Positions 1-8,132 of a DNA stretch of 40,543 nt are shown one piece after another. The position numbers were made by a program, and so were the translations under genes. Within the stretch, counting starts at the first letter, position 1; each line of letters begins with the position of its first letter. Below the pieces are notes generated by a model. It saw nothing but the letters and a program-made list of their open reading frames with translations. It did not search any database and was not told where the DNA came from. Source of the DNA: Actinomadura soli (lineage in GTDB: Bacteria; Actinomycetota; Actinomycetes; Streptosporangiales; Streptosporangiaceae); NCBI RefSeq assembly GCF_005889715.1, contig NZ_VCKW01000048.1:1-40543 (forward strand), given 5' to 3'.

Positions 1-33
1 GCGCCGGAGGCCGCCCGACCCGCAACGGGGGTT

Positions 34-53
34 CCAGGGGGTCGCCCCCCTGG
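34..53 (-). terminator. GC hairpin just after the SDR stop codon
   Basis: A perfect 8-bp stem (CCAGGGGG / CCCCCTGG on the minus strand) with a 4-base loop lies 4 bases past the SDR stop codon. There is no T-tract, as is common for actinobacterial terminators. It also resembles the G6/C6 palindromes seen elsewhere in this half of the window, so it may be a repeat element acting as a terminator. Confidence 0.5.
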
Positions 54-57
54 GCGA

Positions 58-855
58 CTACGTCAGGAGTTGGCCGCCGTCTACCTGGATCACCGTGCCG
101 GTGATGTGGCCTGCCTGGTCGGAGGCCAGGAACAGGACCAGGGGGGCGACGTCGTCCGTGGTGGCGATCTTGCTCAGTGGGATGCGGGACTCCCAGGCGG
201 CGCGGGCCTCGGCGTTCTCCATGAGACCGGCCGTCATCGGGGTGTGGACCGGTCCAGGCGCGACGCCGTTGACGCGGATGCCGTGCCCCGCCAGCTCCAG
301 TGCGGCGGTGCGGGTGAGGGCGTCCACGGCCGCCTTGGTGGCCTCGTAGTGGCCGAGGCCGGGGGTCGGCTGGCGGGCGCCGATCGAGCTGATGTTGACG
401 ATGCGGCCCTTGGTGCCGTGCTCGATCATCTGGTTGGCCACCGCCTGCGTGACCGTGAACGTGCCGCGGAGGTTGACGGCGACGACGGTGTCGAAGATCT
501 CCATGGGCAGCGACGTCAGCGGTCCGCCGCCCGCGACGAGGCCCGCGTTGTTGACCAGGACCTCGACCGGGCCGATGGTGTCGGCGACGTGCGCGACCCC
601 GGCGGCGACCGCCGCCGGGTCGGTGATGTCCATGGTGACGGCGTGGCCGTCCAGCTCCTTGGCCGCTTTCGCGGCGGCCTCGGCGTCCCGGTCGGCGATC
701 ACGACGCGGTCGCCCGCGGCGGCGAACGCGGCCGCCACCCCGCGGCCGATGCCGCTCGCCCCGCCGGTGACCAGGACGACGCGTCCTGTGCCAGCGCCGG
801 AGGCGCTCAGGGGGGTGTGGGGGGCCGTCCCCCCTTGGGGGGAAGGCGTGCTCAC
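58..855 (-). CDS. SDR-family NAD(P)-dependent oxidoreductase
   Basis: This is a classical short-chain dehydrogenase/reductase of 265 residues. The nucleotide-binding motif TGGASGIG follows about 28 residues from the start, then VNNAG near residue 100. The catalytic Ser (NISSIG) and the Tyr/Lys pair (YEATK) come next, and the C-terminus ends in the usual GTVIQVDGG. It would oxidise an alcohol or reduce a ketone; the substrate is unknown. It starts with GTG inside a 4-base GTGA overlap with the upstream methyltransferase stop, with GGAGG 4 bases ahead, so the two are translationally coupled. The first 25 or so residues are not part of the SDR fold, and part of them (GGTAPH) is encoded by a G6/C6 palindrome that also occurs in the LivF-type gene. 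A later start is possible. Confidence 0.9.
   Translation of the reverse strand: MSTPSPQGGTAPHTPLSASGAGTGRVVLVTGGASGIGRGVAAAFAAAGDRVVIADRDAEAAAKAAKELDGHAVTMDITDPAAVAAGVAHVADTIGPVEVLVNNAGLVAGGGPLTSLPMEIFDTVVAVNLRGTFTVTQAVANQMIEHGTKGRIVNISSIGARQPTPGLGHYEATKAAVDALTRTAALELAGHGIRVNGVAPGPVHTPMTAGLMENAEARAAWESRIPLSKIATTDDVAPLVLFLASDQAGHITGTVIQVDGGQLLT
816..836 (-). repeat. G6/C6 palindrome, copy inside the SDR N-terminus
   Basis: On the minus strand six G, then ACGG, then six C are followed by ACA. The copy at 6226-6246 on the plus strand matches at 18 of 21 positions, and a looser copy lies at 10268-10287. It is read in frame here and encodes Gly-Gly-Thr-Ala-Pro-His, the same hexapeptide as in the ABC ATPase tail. 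Confidence 0.55.
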
Positions 856-1844
856 TTCGCCTCCGCGATGATGATGCGCGGGCTGCCGGGCAGCGCTCGG
901 GTCTCGACCGGCTCCCAGCCCGCGGCGGTCAGCCAGCCGCGGACCTCGTCCTCGGGGTAGACGACCGTGCCGTCGATGACCAGGTACTCGCCGGCGTGCA
1001 GGGCGTCGATGGCGCGCTGCTCCGGGTCCTCGTCGAGGAAGAAGTCGAGCAGGACGAGGGTGGCGCCGGGCACGGCGGCGCGGCGGGCCTTCTCGATCAG
1101 GGCCTTGTTCTGCTCGGCGTCGAAGCGGTGGACGACATGCTCCAGCAGGACGCAGTCGAAGCCGTCCGGGATCTCGCCGGTCAGCGGGTCGGACTCGACG
1201 ACGTCGCTGCGGTCGGCGAGACCGGCGTCCTCCAGGGCCTTGCGAGTGAACTCAAGGAAGTCGCCCGGCGCCACGAAGGTGCCGTGCGCCTTCTCGGCGG
1301 TGCGCAGCGCCTCGACGAGGAACGCGCCGGACAGCCCGCCGAAGTCCAGGATGCGGGAGAAGGGGGTGAAGTCGAAGTTCTCCGCCAGCATCTTCGCGTG
1401 CAGCGCGTTGTAGGTCATCACGCCGGTCATGAAGGTCTGCATCCGGTCGCCGGAGAAGTCGAGCGGCTGCGGCTCCGCGCTGGCGGTGGTGGCGGCGAAG
1501 CCGAGCCAGTGCGGGTAGCTGATCGCGTCGAGGAAGGCCAGGAACGGGCGCAGGTCGACGGCGTCCTCGCCGCCCGCGAGGTACGCGGCGGTGGCGGGGG
1601 AGTTGGTGTAGCGGCCGCCTTCGCGCTTCAGCAGGCCGAAACCGGACATGGTGTCCGCGAGGATGCGGGCGGTGCGTTCCGGCAGCCCGGCCCGGGTGGC
1701 CAGCTCGGACGCCGTCGCGGGGCCGTCCGCCAGCGCGGCGAACACGCCGGCCTCACTCGCCGCGAACAGCTGCTTGGCGGCCATATAGCCGGTGGCGACG
1801 CCGAGAATGGACGAGGGGTCGGCGCCCGGGGAGGGATGCGACAT
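852..1844 (-). CDS. SAM-dependent O-methyltransferase (Methyltransf_2 type)
   Basis: The 330-residue protein has the two-domain layout of small-molecule O-methyltransferases. An N-terminal winged-helix dimerisation domain (residues about 10-95, with FAASEAGVFAAL and ATRAGLPERTARIL) is followed by a Rossmann SAM domain. The SAM loop reads LDFGGLSG instead of the usual DVGGGxG, so one loop glycine is Leu. The catalytic His position is kept (LLEHVVHRFDAEQ). The ATG at 1844 is chosen over a TTG one codon upstream because GGAG sits 8 bases ahead of it. The gene overlaps the SDR by 4 bases and is divergent from an aldo/keto reductase. A hydroxylated aromatic or polyketide-like acceptor is plausible; the substrate is not known. 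Confidence 0.85.
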   Translation of the reverse strand: MSHPSPGADPSSILGVATGYMAAKQLFAASEAGVFAALADGPATASELATRAGLPERTARILADTMSGFGLLKREGGRYTNSPATAAYLAGGEDAVDLRPFLAFLDAISYPHWLGFAATTASAEPQPLDFSGDRMQTFMTGVMTYNALHAKMLAENFDFTPFSRILDFGGLSGAFLVEALRTAEKAHGTFVAPGDFLEFTRKALEDAGLADRSDVVESDPLTGEIPDGFDCVLLEHVVHRFDAEQNKALIEKARRAAVPGATLVLLDFFLDEDPEQRAIDALHAGEYLVIDGTVVYPEDEVRGWLTAAGWEPVETRALPGSPRIIIAEAK

Positions 1845-1877
1845 CAAACTGTCTCCTTCGCGGTGAGAATATGCAGG

Positions 1878-1896
1878 ATGCTATACGATCTAGCAT
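1878..1896. promoter_or_regulatory. Inverted repeat in divergent promoter (possible operator)
   Basis: ATGCTA and TAGCAT flank a 7-base spacer between the divergent methyltransferase and aldo/keto reductase genes. The repeat covers a -10-like TACGAT (1884-1889) on the plus strand, so a repressor bound here could block initiation. The 104-base gap holds no other clear signal. No regulator gene lies nearby. Confidence 0.4.
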
Positions 1897-1948
1897 AGAG
1901 ACGGCCAGGGGTTGTCCGGGCCGACCCACCCCCTCACCGGAGGACGCG

Positions 1949-2965
1949 ATGGAGTTCGCAGAACGGGTGCCCAGGCGGCGACTCGGCGTACACGGCCCGG
2001 AGGTCCCGCTCTTGGCGCTCGGCTCCTGGAACACCTGGGACCGCATGGACCGCGAGGACGCGGCGGAGCTGGCCCGGCTCGCCGTCGACCGCGGTGTGAA
2101 CATGTTCGACGTCGCGCACTACAACTTCGGCCCGCACTCCGAGAACGCCGTCACGGACGTCCTCTTTGGGCAGGCGATCCGAGATGCCGGAATCGCACGC
2201 GAAGACTACCTTCTGTGCGGGAAGCTCTGGCTGTGGGAGTATCCGGCGTCCTCGTTCGCCGAACAGATCAAGGTGTCGCTCGGCCGTATCGGCACCGACC
2301 ACGCGGACACGGTCGTGGTCGGCGACTTCATGGAGCGGCCCGACCTGCACGCCGTCGTGACGGACGTGTCGGAGCTCGTCCGCGCCGGGCGGTTCTCGTC
2401 CTGGGGCGTCAACAACTGGTCGGCCTGCGACGTGCTGTTCGCCTGCCGGTTCGCGGCCGCCGAGGGCCTGGTGCCGCCGTCGTTCGCCCAGCTCAAGTAC
2501 AACCTGGCCCGGCGCTCGGTGCCGGAGGGCCCGCTGTATGCCCGGTTGTTCGCCGAGGAGGGGCTCGCGCTGCAGGCGTCGGACGTGCTGGAGGGCGGCA
2601 TCCTCGCCGGGAAGCTCGACCCGGAGCGCAAGATCGGCGCCGACCCCGGCGGGATCCGTGACCGGATCCGCGCCGCCTTCCCCGAGATCAGCAACATCGC
2701 GGACGGCTTCGGCGTCACCCCCGCCCAACTGGCCGTCGCGTTCTGCCTGGCCCACCCCGCGGTCGCGAACGTCCTGGTCGGCGTCAGCAGGTCCGAGCAG
2801 CTCGAGGACAACCTGGCCGCTCTCGGCCTCTGCGCCCGGCACGGCGACGAGCTGCGCGACGCCGCGGCCGGGCTGTGGCTGGACGAGGGCGTGGTGGACC
2901 CCGCGGCCTCCTGGGGAACCGACGCGCCCTCCGCGGCCCGCGACGACGCCGTCCCGTGCGGATGA
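1949..2965 (+). CDS. Aldo/keto reductase family protein, catalytic His missing (copy 1)
   Basis: This is a 338-residue AKR-fold protein. The Asp and Tyr of the catalytic tetrad are in FDVAHYNFG and the Lys in LLCGKLWLW. The strand that normally ends in the catalytic His (as in DLYLVH) reads DTVVVGD, so His is replaced by Gly. The cofactor-side segment SWGVNNWS and the C-terminal NVLVGVSRSEQLEDNLAAL fit NADP-binding AKRs. The ATG at 1949 is chosen because GGAGG lies just ahead; the frame is open further upstream without a ribosome site. It resembles the second AKR at 11429-12394 throughout (both carry ASDVLEGGILAGK), so the two are paralogues. With an intact pocket but no His it may be a weak reductase, or may have another role as the Kv-beta subunits do. 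Confidence 0.85.
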   Translation: MEFAERVPRRRLGVHGPEVPLLALGSWNTWDRMDREDAAELARLAVDRGVNMFDVAHYNFGPHSENAVTDVLFGQAIRDAGIAREDYLLCGKLWLWEYPASSFAEQIKVSLGRIGTDHADTVVVGDFMERPDLHAVVTDVSELVRAGRFSSWGVNNWSACDVLFACRFAAAEGLVPPSFAQLKYNLARRSVPEGPLYARLFAEEGLALQASDVLEGGILAGKLDPERKIGADPGGIRDRIRAAFPEISNIADGFGVTPAQLAVAFCLAHPAVANVLVGVSRSEQLEDNLAALGLCARHGDELRDAAAGLWLDEGVVDPAASWGTDAPSAARDDAVPCG

Positions 2966-2979
2966 CGGACCGCTGATCA

Positions 2980-3003
2980 GGCGGGCCGCCGACCCGGCCC
3001 GCC
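2980..3003. terminator. Hairpin between convergent AKR and amidohydrolase genes
   Basis: A 9-bp GC stem (GGCGGGCCG / CGGCCCGCC) with a 6-base loop lies in the 64-base gap between two converging stop codons. Its position fits a bidirectional terminator; there is no T-tract. Confidence 0.5.
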
Positions 3004-3029
3004 CGGCCCGCTCAGGGCGCATGGACGGC

Positions 3030-4415
3030 TCAGAGCTCGTGGACGACCTCGCCGTCCAGGACGGTCATCCGCACCGGCACCGACGGCAGGGCCTCAGGTT
3101 CCGCGCCGTACAGGTCGCCGTCGAGGACGCACAGGTCGGCGACCTTTCCCGGCTCGATCGAGCCCTTCACGTCCTCCTCGCCGTCCTGCCACGCGGGCGT
3201 GATCGTGTAGGCGCGCAGCGCCTCGGCGAGCGCGAGCCGCTGCGCCTCCCCGCGGACGGAGCCGTCCAGGCCGCGCCGGGTCACCGCCGCCGCCAGCCCG
3301 GCCCGCCAGTCCGGGGTCAGCACCGGGGAGTCCGAGCTGAGGCACAGCCGGACGCCGGCGTCCAGGGCGTCGCGGGTCGGCCACGCGTCCCGGAGGGCGT
3401 CCTCGCCGAGGGCGTCGGCCAGCATCGGCTCGGTCGCGACCGGGATCCCGGCCTGGGTGTTCAGCCCGATCCCGGCGGCCGACATGACGGTCAGCGTCCG
3501 CGGCGCGAGCAGGTCGCCGTGGATGACGTAGTGCCGGGCGTCGCGCTCGTTCCGCCGGAGCGCCGCCGCCAGCGCGTCCGCCACGACCCGGGTCGTGGCG
3601 TCGCCGGTCGCGTGCACGCCGATCTGGTGCCCGGCGTCGTGCGCCGCGTCGATCATCGTGCGCAGCGCCTCCTCGCGCCGGTCGTCCGAGCGGCCCTCGA
3701 TCAGCAGGGCGCCGTGGGAGCCGTCGGTGTACGGACGGTCCGTCCACGCGGTGCGCATCGGCGGGATGCCGTCGGCGAAGATCTTCACTCCCGCGACCTT
3801 GAAGCGTCCTTGCACGTCAGCGGGCGGTTTGAAGTCGCGCAGGCCGTCAAAGAACTCCTGCGCGGAGCTGCGGCCGTCCAGCTCCCCGAACAGCATCAGG
3901 GCGGTCACCCGGGCCTTGAGCCCGCCCTGCGCGGCCAGCTCGGCGTAGTCGTACAGGGCGGCCGAGCCGAAGCAGCCGGTGGCGCCGTCGTCCTCGCCGG
4001 GGCCGAGGCCGGGCTCGGTGTAGCTGGTGATCCCGAAGGAGGCGAGCAGGTCCGCGGTGCGCAGGATGGCCCGGCGCCGGTCGTCGGCGGTCTCCAGCCG
4101 GGACGGGGCCGACGGGGGCTCGTGCGCGTGGCCGCCGCCGGAACCGGCCAGCTGGTCCATGAGCAGGTTCGGCCACATCGCGCCGAGCCACATACCGTGC
4201 AGATGGGAGTCGTTGATGCCGGGTAGGACGGACCGTCCCTCCAGCCGGACGACACGCGTGCCGGGGCCGGTCAGCGGGGCCATCTCTTCGGCCGCGCCCA
4301 CGCGCGCGATGCGGCCGCCGCGGACGGCGACCGCCTCGGCGACGCGGTCGCGCCCGTCGACCGTGTGGACCCTGCCACCGGTCAGGACAAGGTCGGCGGG
4401 GGAAACATCCGGCAT
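3030..4415 (-). CDS. YtcJ-type metal-dependent amidohydrolase
   Basis: The 461-residue protein is a member of the Amidohydro_3 (YtcJ-like) branch of the amidohydrolase superfamily. All metal-site elements are visible: HLH in GINDSHLHG, the probable carboxylated Lys in VAGVKIFADG, His in IGVHATGD, His in YVIHGD and Asp in LSSDSPV. The C-terminus returns to the small beta domain (GSIEPGKVADLCVLDGD). It should hydrolyse an amide, carbamate or N-acyl bond of an unknown compound in the cytoplasm. The ATG at 4415 is preceded by GGAGCAGGAT; the open frame upstream is low in sense and not supported. It is divergent from the esterase that begins the transport operon, suggesting both act on the imported compound. 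Confidence 0.88.
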   Translation of the reverse strand: MPDVSPADLVLTGGRVHTVDGRDRVAEAVAVRGGRIARVGAAEEMAPLTGPGTRVVRLEGRSVLPGINDSHLHGMWLGAMWPNLLMDQLAGSGGGHAHEPPSAPSRLETADDRRRAILRTADLLASFGITSYTEPGLGPGEDDGATGCFGSAALYDYAELAAQGGLKARVTALMLFGELDGRSSAQEFFDGLRDFKPPADVQGRFKVAGVKIFADGIPPMRTAWTDRPYTDGSHGALLIEGRSDDRREEALRTMIDAAHDAGHQIGVHATGDATTRVVADALAAALRRNERDARHYVIHGDLLAPRTLTVMSAAGIGLNTQAGIPVATEPMLADALGEDALRDAWPTRDALDAGVRLCLSSDSPVLTPDWRAGLAAAVTRRGLDGSVRGEAQRLALAEALRAYTITPAWQDGEEDVKGSIEPGKVADLCVLDGDLYGAEPEALPSVPVRMTVLDGEVVHEL

Positions 4416-4429
4416 ATCCTGCTCCAACT

Positions 4430-4511
4430 CTGGACACCGTCGATGGGATGCAATTAACGTACACGGAATCAGATACGATTTTGGAGTGTCCAGCCCGACG
4501 GGCACGGACAC
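4430..4511. promoter_or_regulatory. Divergent promoter region with GGACAC/GTGTCC half-sites
   Basis: Three related half-sites lie in the 118-base gap between amidohydrolase (-) and esterase (+): CTGGACAC at 4430-4437, its reverse GTGTCCAG at 4486-4493, and GGACAC at 4506-4511. A TACGAT at 4474-4479 is a plausible -10 for the plus operon. The same 6-mer occurs in the other divergent promoter at 1884-1889. A dimeric regulator bridging these sites is an inference. Confidence 0.4.
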
Positions 4512-4533
4512 ACTGGGCCTTCGGAGGTTAACG

Positions 4534-5484
4534 ATGCCCCTGGATCCCGAGGCGCAGCGGATCATCGACCGCACCCCTGCCGAGGACCCGAACGCATCAG
4601 GACCACTCGACGTCGCCGCGATGCGCGAGGGGTTCCGCCAGATGTGGGTCATGCCGGACGACCTCCCCGAGGTCGGCTCCGTCGCCGACACCACGATTCC
4701 CGGCCCGGCCGGAGAGCTGCCCGTCCGCGTGTACACGCCCAAGGGGCCGGGCCCGTTCCCCACCCTCGTCTGGTACCACGGCGGCGGCTGGACGATCGGC
4801 GGCCTCGACGAGAACGAGTACTCGTGCCGCGCCGTCTGCGGCGCCGCGGACGCGATCGTCCTCTCCGTCGACTACCGGCTCGCACCGGAGAACCCCTTCC
4901 CGGCGGCGGCCGAGGACGCCTACGCCGCCGTCGCCTGGGTCGCCGAGCACGGCGCGGAGATCGGGGCGGACCCGTCCCGGATCGCCGTCGGCGGGGAGAG
5001 CGCGGGCGGCAACCTCGCCGCCGTCGCCGCTCTCAAGGCCCGCGACCTCGGCGGCCCCGAACTGGCCCTCCAGTTGCTCGTGTCTCCCGTCCTCGGACAC
5101 CCGGACGACGGGCGCGCCTCCTACGCGGAGTTCGCCGACGGGTACTTCCTCTCCAAGTCGAGTATGGACTGGTTCTTCACCACCTACCCGACCGGGCCCG
5201 CCGACCTTGACGACCCCTATCTGCTGCCCCTGCGCTCCGGCGATCTGAAGGGGCTGGCGCCCGCGCTGGTCCTGGAGGCGGAGTGCGACGTGCTCCGCGA
5301 CGAGGGCGAGGAGTACGCCGCGCGGCTGAAGGAGGCGGGCGTCGAGACCGAGCTCGTCCGCTACGACGGGATCATCCACGCGTTCTTCGGCCCGCTCGCC
5401 ACCGAGCTGTCGGCCGCCAAGGACGCCCAGGCCAAGGCCGCCGCCGCGCTCCGCGCCGCGTTCGGCACGGAAGGCGACCGATGA
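4534..5484 (+). CDS. Alpha/beta hydrolase, HSL-type esterase
   Basis: This 316-residue enzyme belongs to the hormone-sensitive-lipase group of alpha/beta hydrolases. It shows the oxyanion-hole HGGG (WYHGGGW), the nucleophile elbow GESAGG, the acid in LEAECDVLRDEGE and the catalytic His in GIIHAFFG, all in family order. It would hydrolyse a carboxyl ester of a small molecule in the cytoplasm. The ATG at 4534 follows GGAGG by 6 bases. Its stop overlaps the next ABC gene as ATGA, which makes it the first gene of a coupled operon with a branched-chain-amino-acid-type transporter. The imported compound may therefore be an ester. No signal peptide is visible. Confidence 0.9.
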   Translation: MPLDPEAQRIIDRTPAEDPNASGPLDVAAMREGFRQMWVMPDDLPEVGSVADTTIPGPAGELPVRVYTPKGPGPFPTLVWYHGGGWTIGGLDENEYSCRAVCGAADAIVLSVDYRLAPENPFPAAAEDAYAAVAWVAEHGAEIGADPSRIAVGGESAGGNLAAVAALKARDLGGPELALQLLVSPVLGHPDDGRASYAEFADGYFLSKSSMDWFFTTYPTGPADLDDPYLLPLRSGDLKGLAPALVLEAECDVLRDEGEEYAARLKEAGVETELVRYDGIIHAFFGPLATELSAAKDAQAKAAAALRAAFGTEGDR

Positions 5485-6287
5485 CCGCTCCGGCGCTCGC
5501 CCTGGACGGCGTGAAGGTGAACCGGGCCGAGGTCCCGGTCATCCACGACGTCACGCTCGACGCCGCCCCGGGCGAGGTCACCGTCGTCCTCGGCGCGAAC
5601 GGGGCCGGGAAGACGACCCTGATGGACGGCATCGCCGGCCTCGCCCCCGTCAAGTCCGGGACGATCCGGCTGGACGGGACGCCCATCGAGAAGCTCGCGC
5701 CCTACAAGCGCGCCAGGGCCGGCCTCGGCTACGTCGAGCAGGCGCGGACCACGTTCCGGACCCTCACCGTCGAGCAGAACCTCGTCGTCTCCCAGTCGGG
5801 CGACGGCGACCTCGGGACCGTCTACAAGCTCTTCCCCGAGCTGGACAAGCGGCGGACCCTGCAGGCCGGGTACCTTTCAGGCGGCGAGCAGCAGATGCTC
5901 GTGCTCGGCCGCGCGCTGGTCTCGGCGCCGAAGGTCGTCCTGATCGACGAGATGTCGCTGGGCCTCGCGCCGATGGTGGTGCGCCGCCTCATGGGCACGG
6001 TCGGCGAGCTGGCCGGGATGGGCATCGCGGTCGTGCTGATCGAGCAGTTCGCGAACCTGGCCCTCGACGTCGGCGCCCACGTCCACGTGCTGCGCAAGGG
6101 CAGCGTGGTCTTCTCCGGCCCGTGCGAGGAGCTGCGCGGCGACGAACGGCGCCTGCACCGGCTCTACTTCGGCGGACCGCCCCTGAGCGCCGCCGCCGGA
6201 GCGGACCCCGCCGCGGCGGACTCCGGTGGGGGGACCGCCCCCCACAACGGATCGGACGCGGGCAAGACAGAGAGCGAGCTTGAATGA
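5481..6287 (+). CDS. livF: ABC transporter ATP-binding protein, LivF type
   Basis: The 268-residue protein is one ATPase subunit of a hydrophobic-amino-acid (HAAT) importer. It has Walker A GANGAGKTT, the Q-loop region LGYVEQART, a full signature LSGGEQQ, Walker B VVLIDEMSLGLAP and the switch-region Gln in VVLIEQF. The order and the typical LivF phrasing set it apart from LivG. The C-terminal 35 residues are an Ala/Gly/Ser-rich tail outside the fold; part of it (GGTAPH) is encoded by a G6/C6 palindrome. Both ends overlap neighbours by ATGA, so it is coupled to the esterase before it and the permease fusion after it. Confidence 0.93.
   Translation: MTAPALALDGVKVNRAEVPVIHDVTLDAAPGEVTVVLGANGAGKTTLMDGIAGLAPVKSGTIRLDGTPIEKLAPYKRARAGLGYVEQARTTFRTLTVEQNLVVSQSGDGDLGTVYKLFPELDKRRTLQAGYLSGGEQQMLVLGRALVSAPKVVLIDEMSLGLAPMVVRRLMGTVGELAGMGIAVVLIEQFANLALDVGAHVHVLRKGSVVFSGPCEELRGDERRLHRLYFGGPPLSAAAGADPAAADSGGGTAPHNGSDAGKTESELE
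6226..6246 (+). repeat. G6/C6 palindrome, copy inside the LivF-type tail
   Basis: Six G, then ACCG, then six C and ACA lie in frame near the 3' end of the ATPase gene and encode Gly-Gly-Thr-Ala-Pro-His. The same unit occurs inverted at 816-836. It sits in a non-conserved tail, which suggests tolerated insertion rather than functional protein. Confidence 0.55.
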
Positions 6288-8086
6288 ACGTGCTGGACAA
6301 GCGGAGCCTCGGCGCCGGCCTCGGCGCCGCGGTCCTCGCGTGCGCGGTGCTGCCGGTGGTGCTGCCGCCGTACTGGGTCTACCTGGCGATCAGCGCGGCC
6401 ATCAGCGCGGTGATCATGCAGAGCTTCGGCGTGATCGTCGGCCGGGCCGGCGTCATGTCGCTGTGCCAGATGTCGTTCGCGGCGATCGGCGCGTGGGTCG
6501 TGCTGCGGCTCAACGTGGCGGAGGCGCCAGGCGGCTTCTACCTGTGGCTGATCCTCGGCGGCCTCGCCGCGGTGCCCGTCGGCGTCGCGATCGGCCTGCC
6601 GGCGCTGCGCATCCGCGGCGTCAACCTCGCCGTGGTGACGTTCGGGTTCGCGGTGTCCACCGACATCGTGCTGAACGTCAACGAGTTCCCCGGCGCCAAG
6701 GACCTCACGATGCTGGACCGGCCGGCGCCGTTCGACACCGACGGCGGCTACTTCGTCTTCTGCGTGATCGTGTTCACCGTCCTGGCCGTCGCGCTCGGGA
6801 TGATCGGCAAGACCCGGCTCGGCCTGTCCTGGTACGAGCTGCGGCACTCCGAGCGGTCCGCCGCCGCGCACGGCATCTCGGTGGCGCGCAGCAAGCTCGC
6901 CGCCTTCGCGATCAGCGCGTTCGTCGCCGGGATCGGCGGCGGGCTGTTGGTCGGCCAGCTCAGCCTGGTGGTGCCGCAGAACTTCGCGATGGGCCAGTCC
7001 CTCGCGCTGTTCGCCGTCGCCGTCATGATCGGCCCGCACCACCCGGAGGGCGCCGTGCTCGGCGGGATCTTCGGCGCGATCATGGGCACGATCATGGAGA
7101 AGGTCTCGCTGCCGCAGGACTTCGGCGGCGTCCTCTTCGGCGTCGGCGCGCTGCTCGCGCTGCGCAGCGGGCTGAGCCAGACCGACCTCACCCGGATGCG
7201 CAAGCGGGAGGCCGGCGCCCGCAAGCTGCTGAAAGCGGCCGAGGACAAGAAGACCGCCGAGGAGCAGGCCGCCGCCGACGGGGCCACCGTCGACGGGAAG
7301 GCCGCCGACGGGAAGTCCGGGACACCGGCCGCGCCGCTCGTCGTGCCCGCCGCGCCGCGTCCCGCGGGCGACCGGACGCCGCTCCTCACCGTCACGGGGA
7401 TGACCGTCAAGTTCGGGGAGGTCGTCGCGCTCGACGCCGTCGACCTGACCGTCCCGGAAGGCGGCGTGGTCGGGCTCATCGGCCCGAACGGCGCCGGCAA
7501 GTCCACGTTCATCGCGGCGGTCAGCGGCTTCGTCGGCTACCAGGGCGCGGTCGAGCTGGCCGGACGGCCCCTGGACCGGCTCTCCCCGAACAAGCGCGCG
7601 ACGCTCGGGCTGCGCCGCACCTTCCAGACCACCGTCATCGCGCCCGAGCTCACCCAGTACGAGTACCTGACGATCGGCGCGGGCCGGCGGCTGACGCGCG
7701 CCGAGGCGGACGAGCTGCTGGAGTTCTTCGGCTGCCCGCCCGGGCAGGTCCCGGTGTCCATCGTGGACGCCGGCAGCCGCAGGCTCCTCGACGTCGCGGC
7801 GGCGATCGCGGCGCGCCCCAAGGTCGCGCTGCTGGACGAGCCCGCCGCCGGGCAGTCCGCGGCCGAGTCGCTGGCGCTCGGCGCCCGGCTCGTCGCCGTC
7901 CCGGAGGCGTTCGGGGTGTCGATCCTGCTGGTCGAGCATGACATGGAGCTGGTCCAGGCGGTGTGCGAGGAGGTCACCGTCCTGGACTTCGGGAATGTGA
8001 TCGCCTCAGGCCCGACCGGCGAGGTTCTGGAGGACCCCGCCGTCCGGGCCGCCTATCTCGGGGCCGCGGACGTTCCGGCGTCCTGA
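6284..8086 (+). CDS. ABC permease/ATPase fusion, LivM-LivG type
   Basis: This 600-residue protein joins two usually separate HAAT subunits. Residues 1 to about 300 are a LivM-type membrane domain with many hydrophobic helices and the cytoplasmic ELRHSERSAAAHGI segment that contacts the ATPase. A charged, Ala/Lys-rich linker follows (about 305-370). Residues about 370-590 form a LivG-type ATPase with Walker A GPNGAGKST, a Q-loop in RRTFQTT, Walker B VALLDEPAAGQ and His in VEHDMELV. The ABC signature is degenerate: where LSYGQQ is expected it reads VDAGSR, and the helical region is short. The LivF-type partner keeps a full signature, so one ATP site may be weak. It overlaps the upstream ATPase gene by 4 bases. 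Confidence 0.92.
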   Translation: MNVLDKRSLGAGLGAAVLACAVLPVVLPPYWVYLAISAAISAVIMQSFGVIVGRAGVMSLCQMSFAAIGAWVVLRLNVAEAPGGFYLWLILGGLAAVPVGVAIGLPALRIRGVNLAVVTFGFAVSTDIVLNVNEFPGAKDLTMLDRPAPFDTDGGYFVFCVIVFTVLAVALGMIGKTRLGLSWYELRHSERSAAAHGISVARSKLAAFAISAFVAGIGGGLLVGQLSLVVPQNFAMGQSLALFAVAVMIGPHHPEGAVLGGIFGAIMGTIMEKVSLPQDFGGVLFGVGALLALRSGLSQTDLTRMRKREAGARKLLKAAEDKKTAEEQAAADGATVDGKAADGKSGTPAAPLVVPAAPRPAGDRTPLLTVTGMTVKFGEVVALDAVDLTVPEGGVVGLIGPNGAGKSTFIAAVSGFVGYQGAVELAGRPLDRLSPNKRATLGLRRTFQTTVIAPELTQYEYLTIGAGRRLTRAEADELLEFFGCPPGQVPVSIVDAGSRRLLDVAAAIAARPKVALLDEPAAGQSAAESLALGARLVAVPEAFGVSILLVEHDMELVQAVCEEVTVLDFGNVIASGPTGEVLEDPAVRAAYLGAADVPAS

Positions 8087-8132
8087 GCCCGTCAACCACC
8101 ACCCACCTTCCCCGCGAACAAGGGCCCATACG

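Noticed and set aside
70..960. Plus-strand frame opposite the SDR and the end of the methyltransferase.
   Set aside because: The minus strand shows complete SDR motifs; the plus translation has none and no ribosome site.
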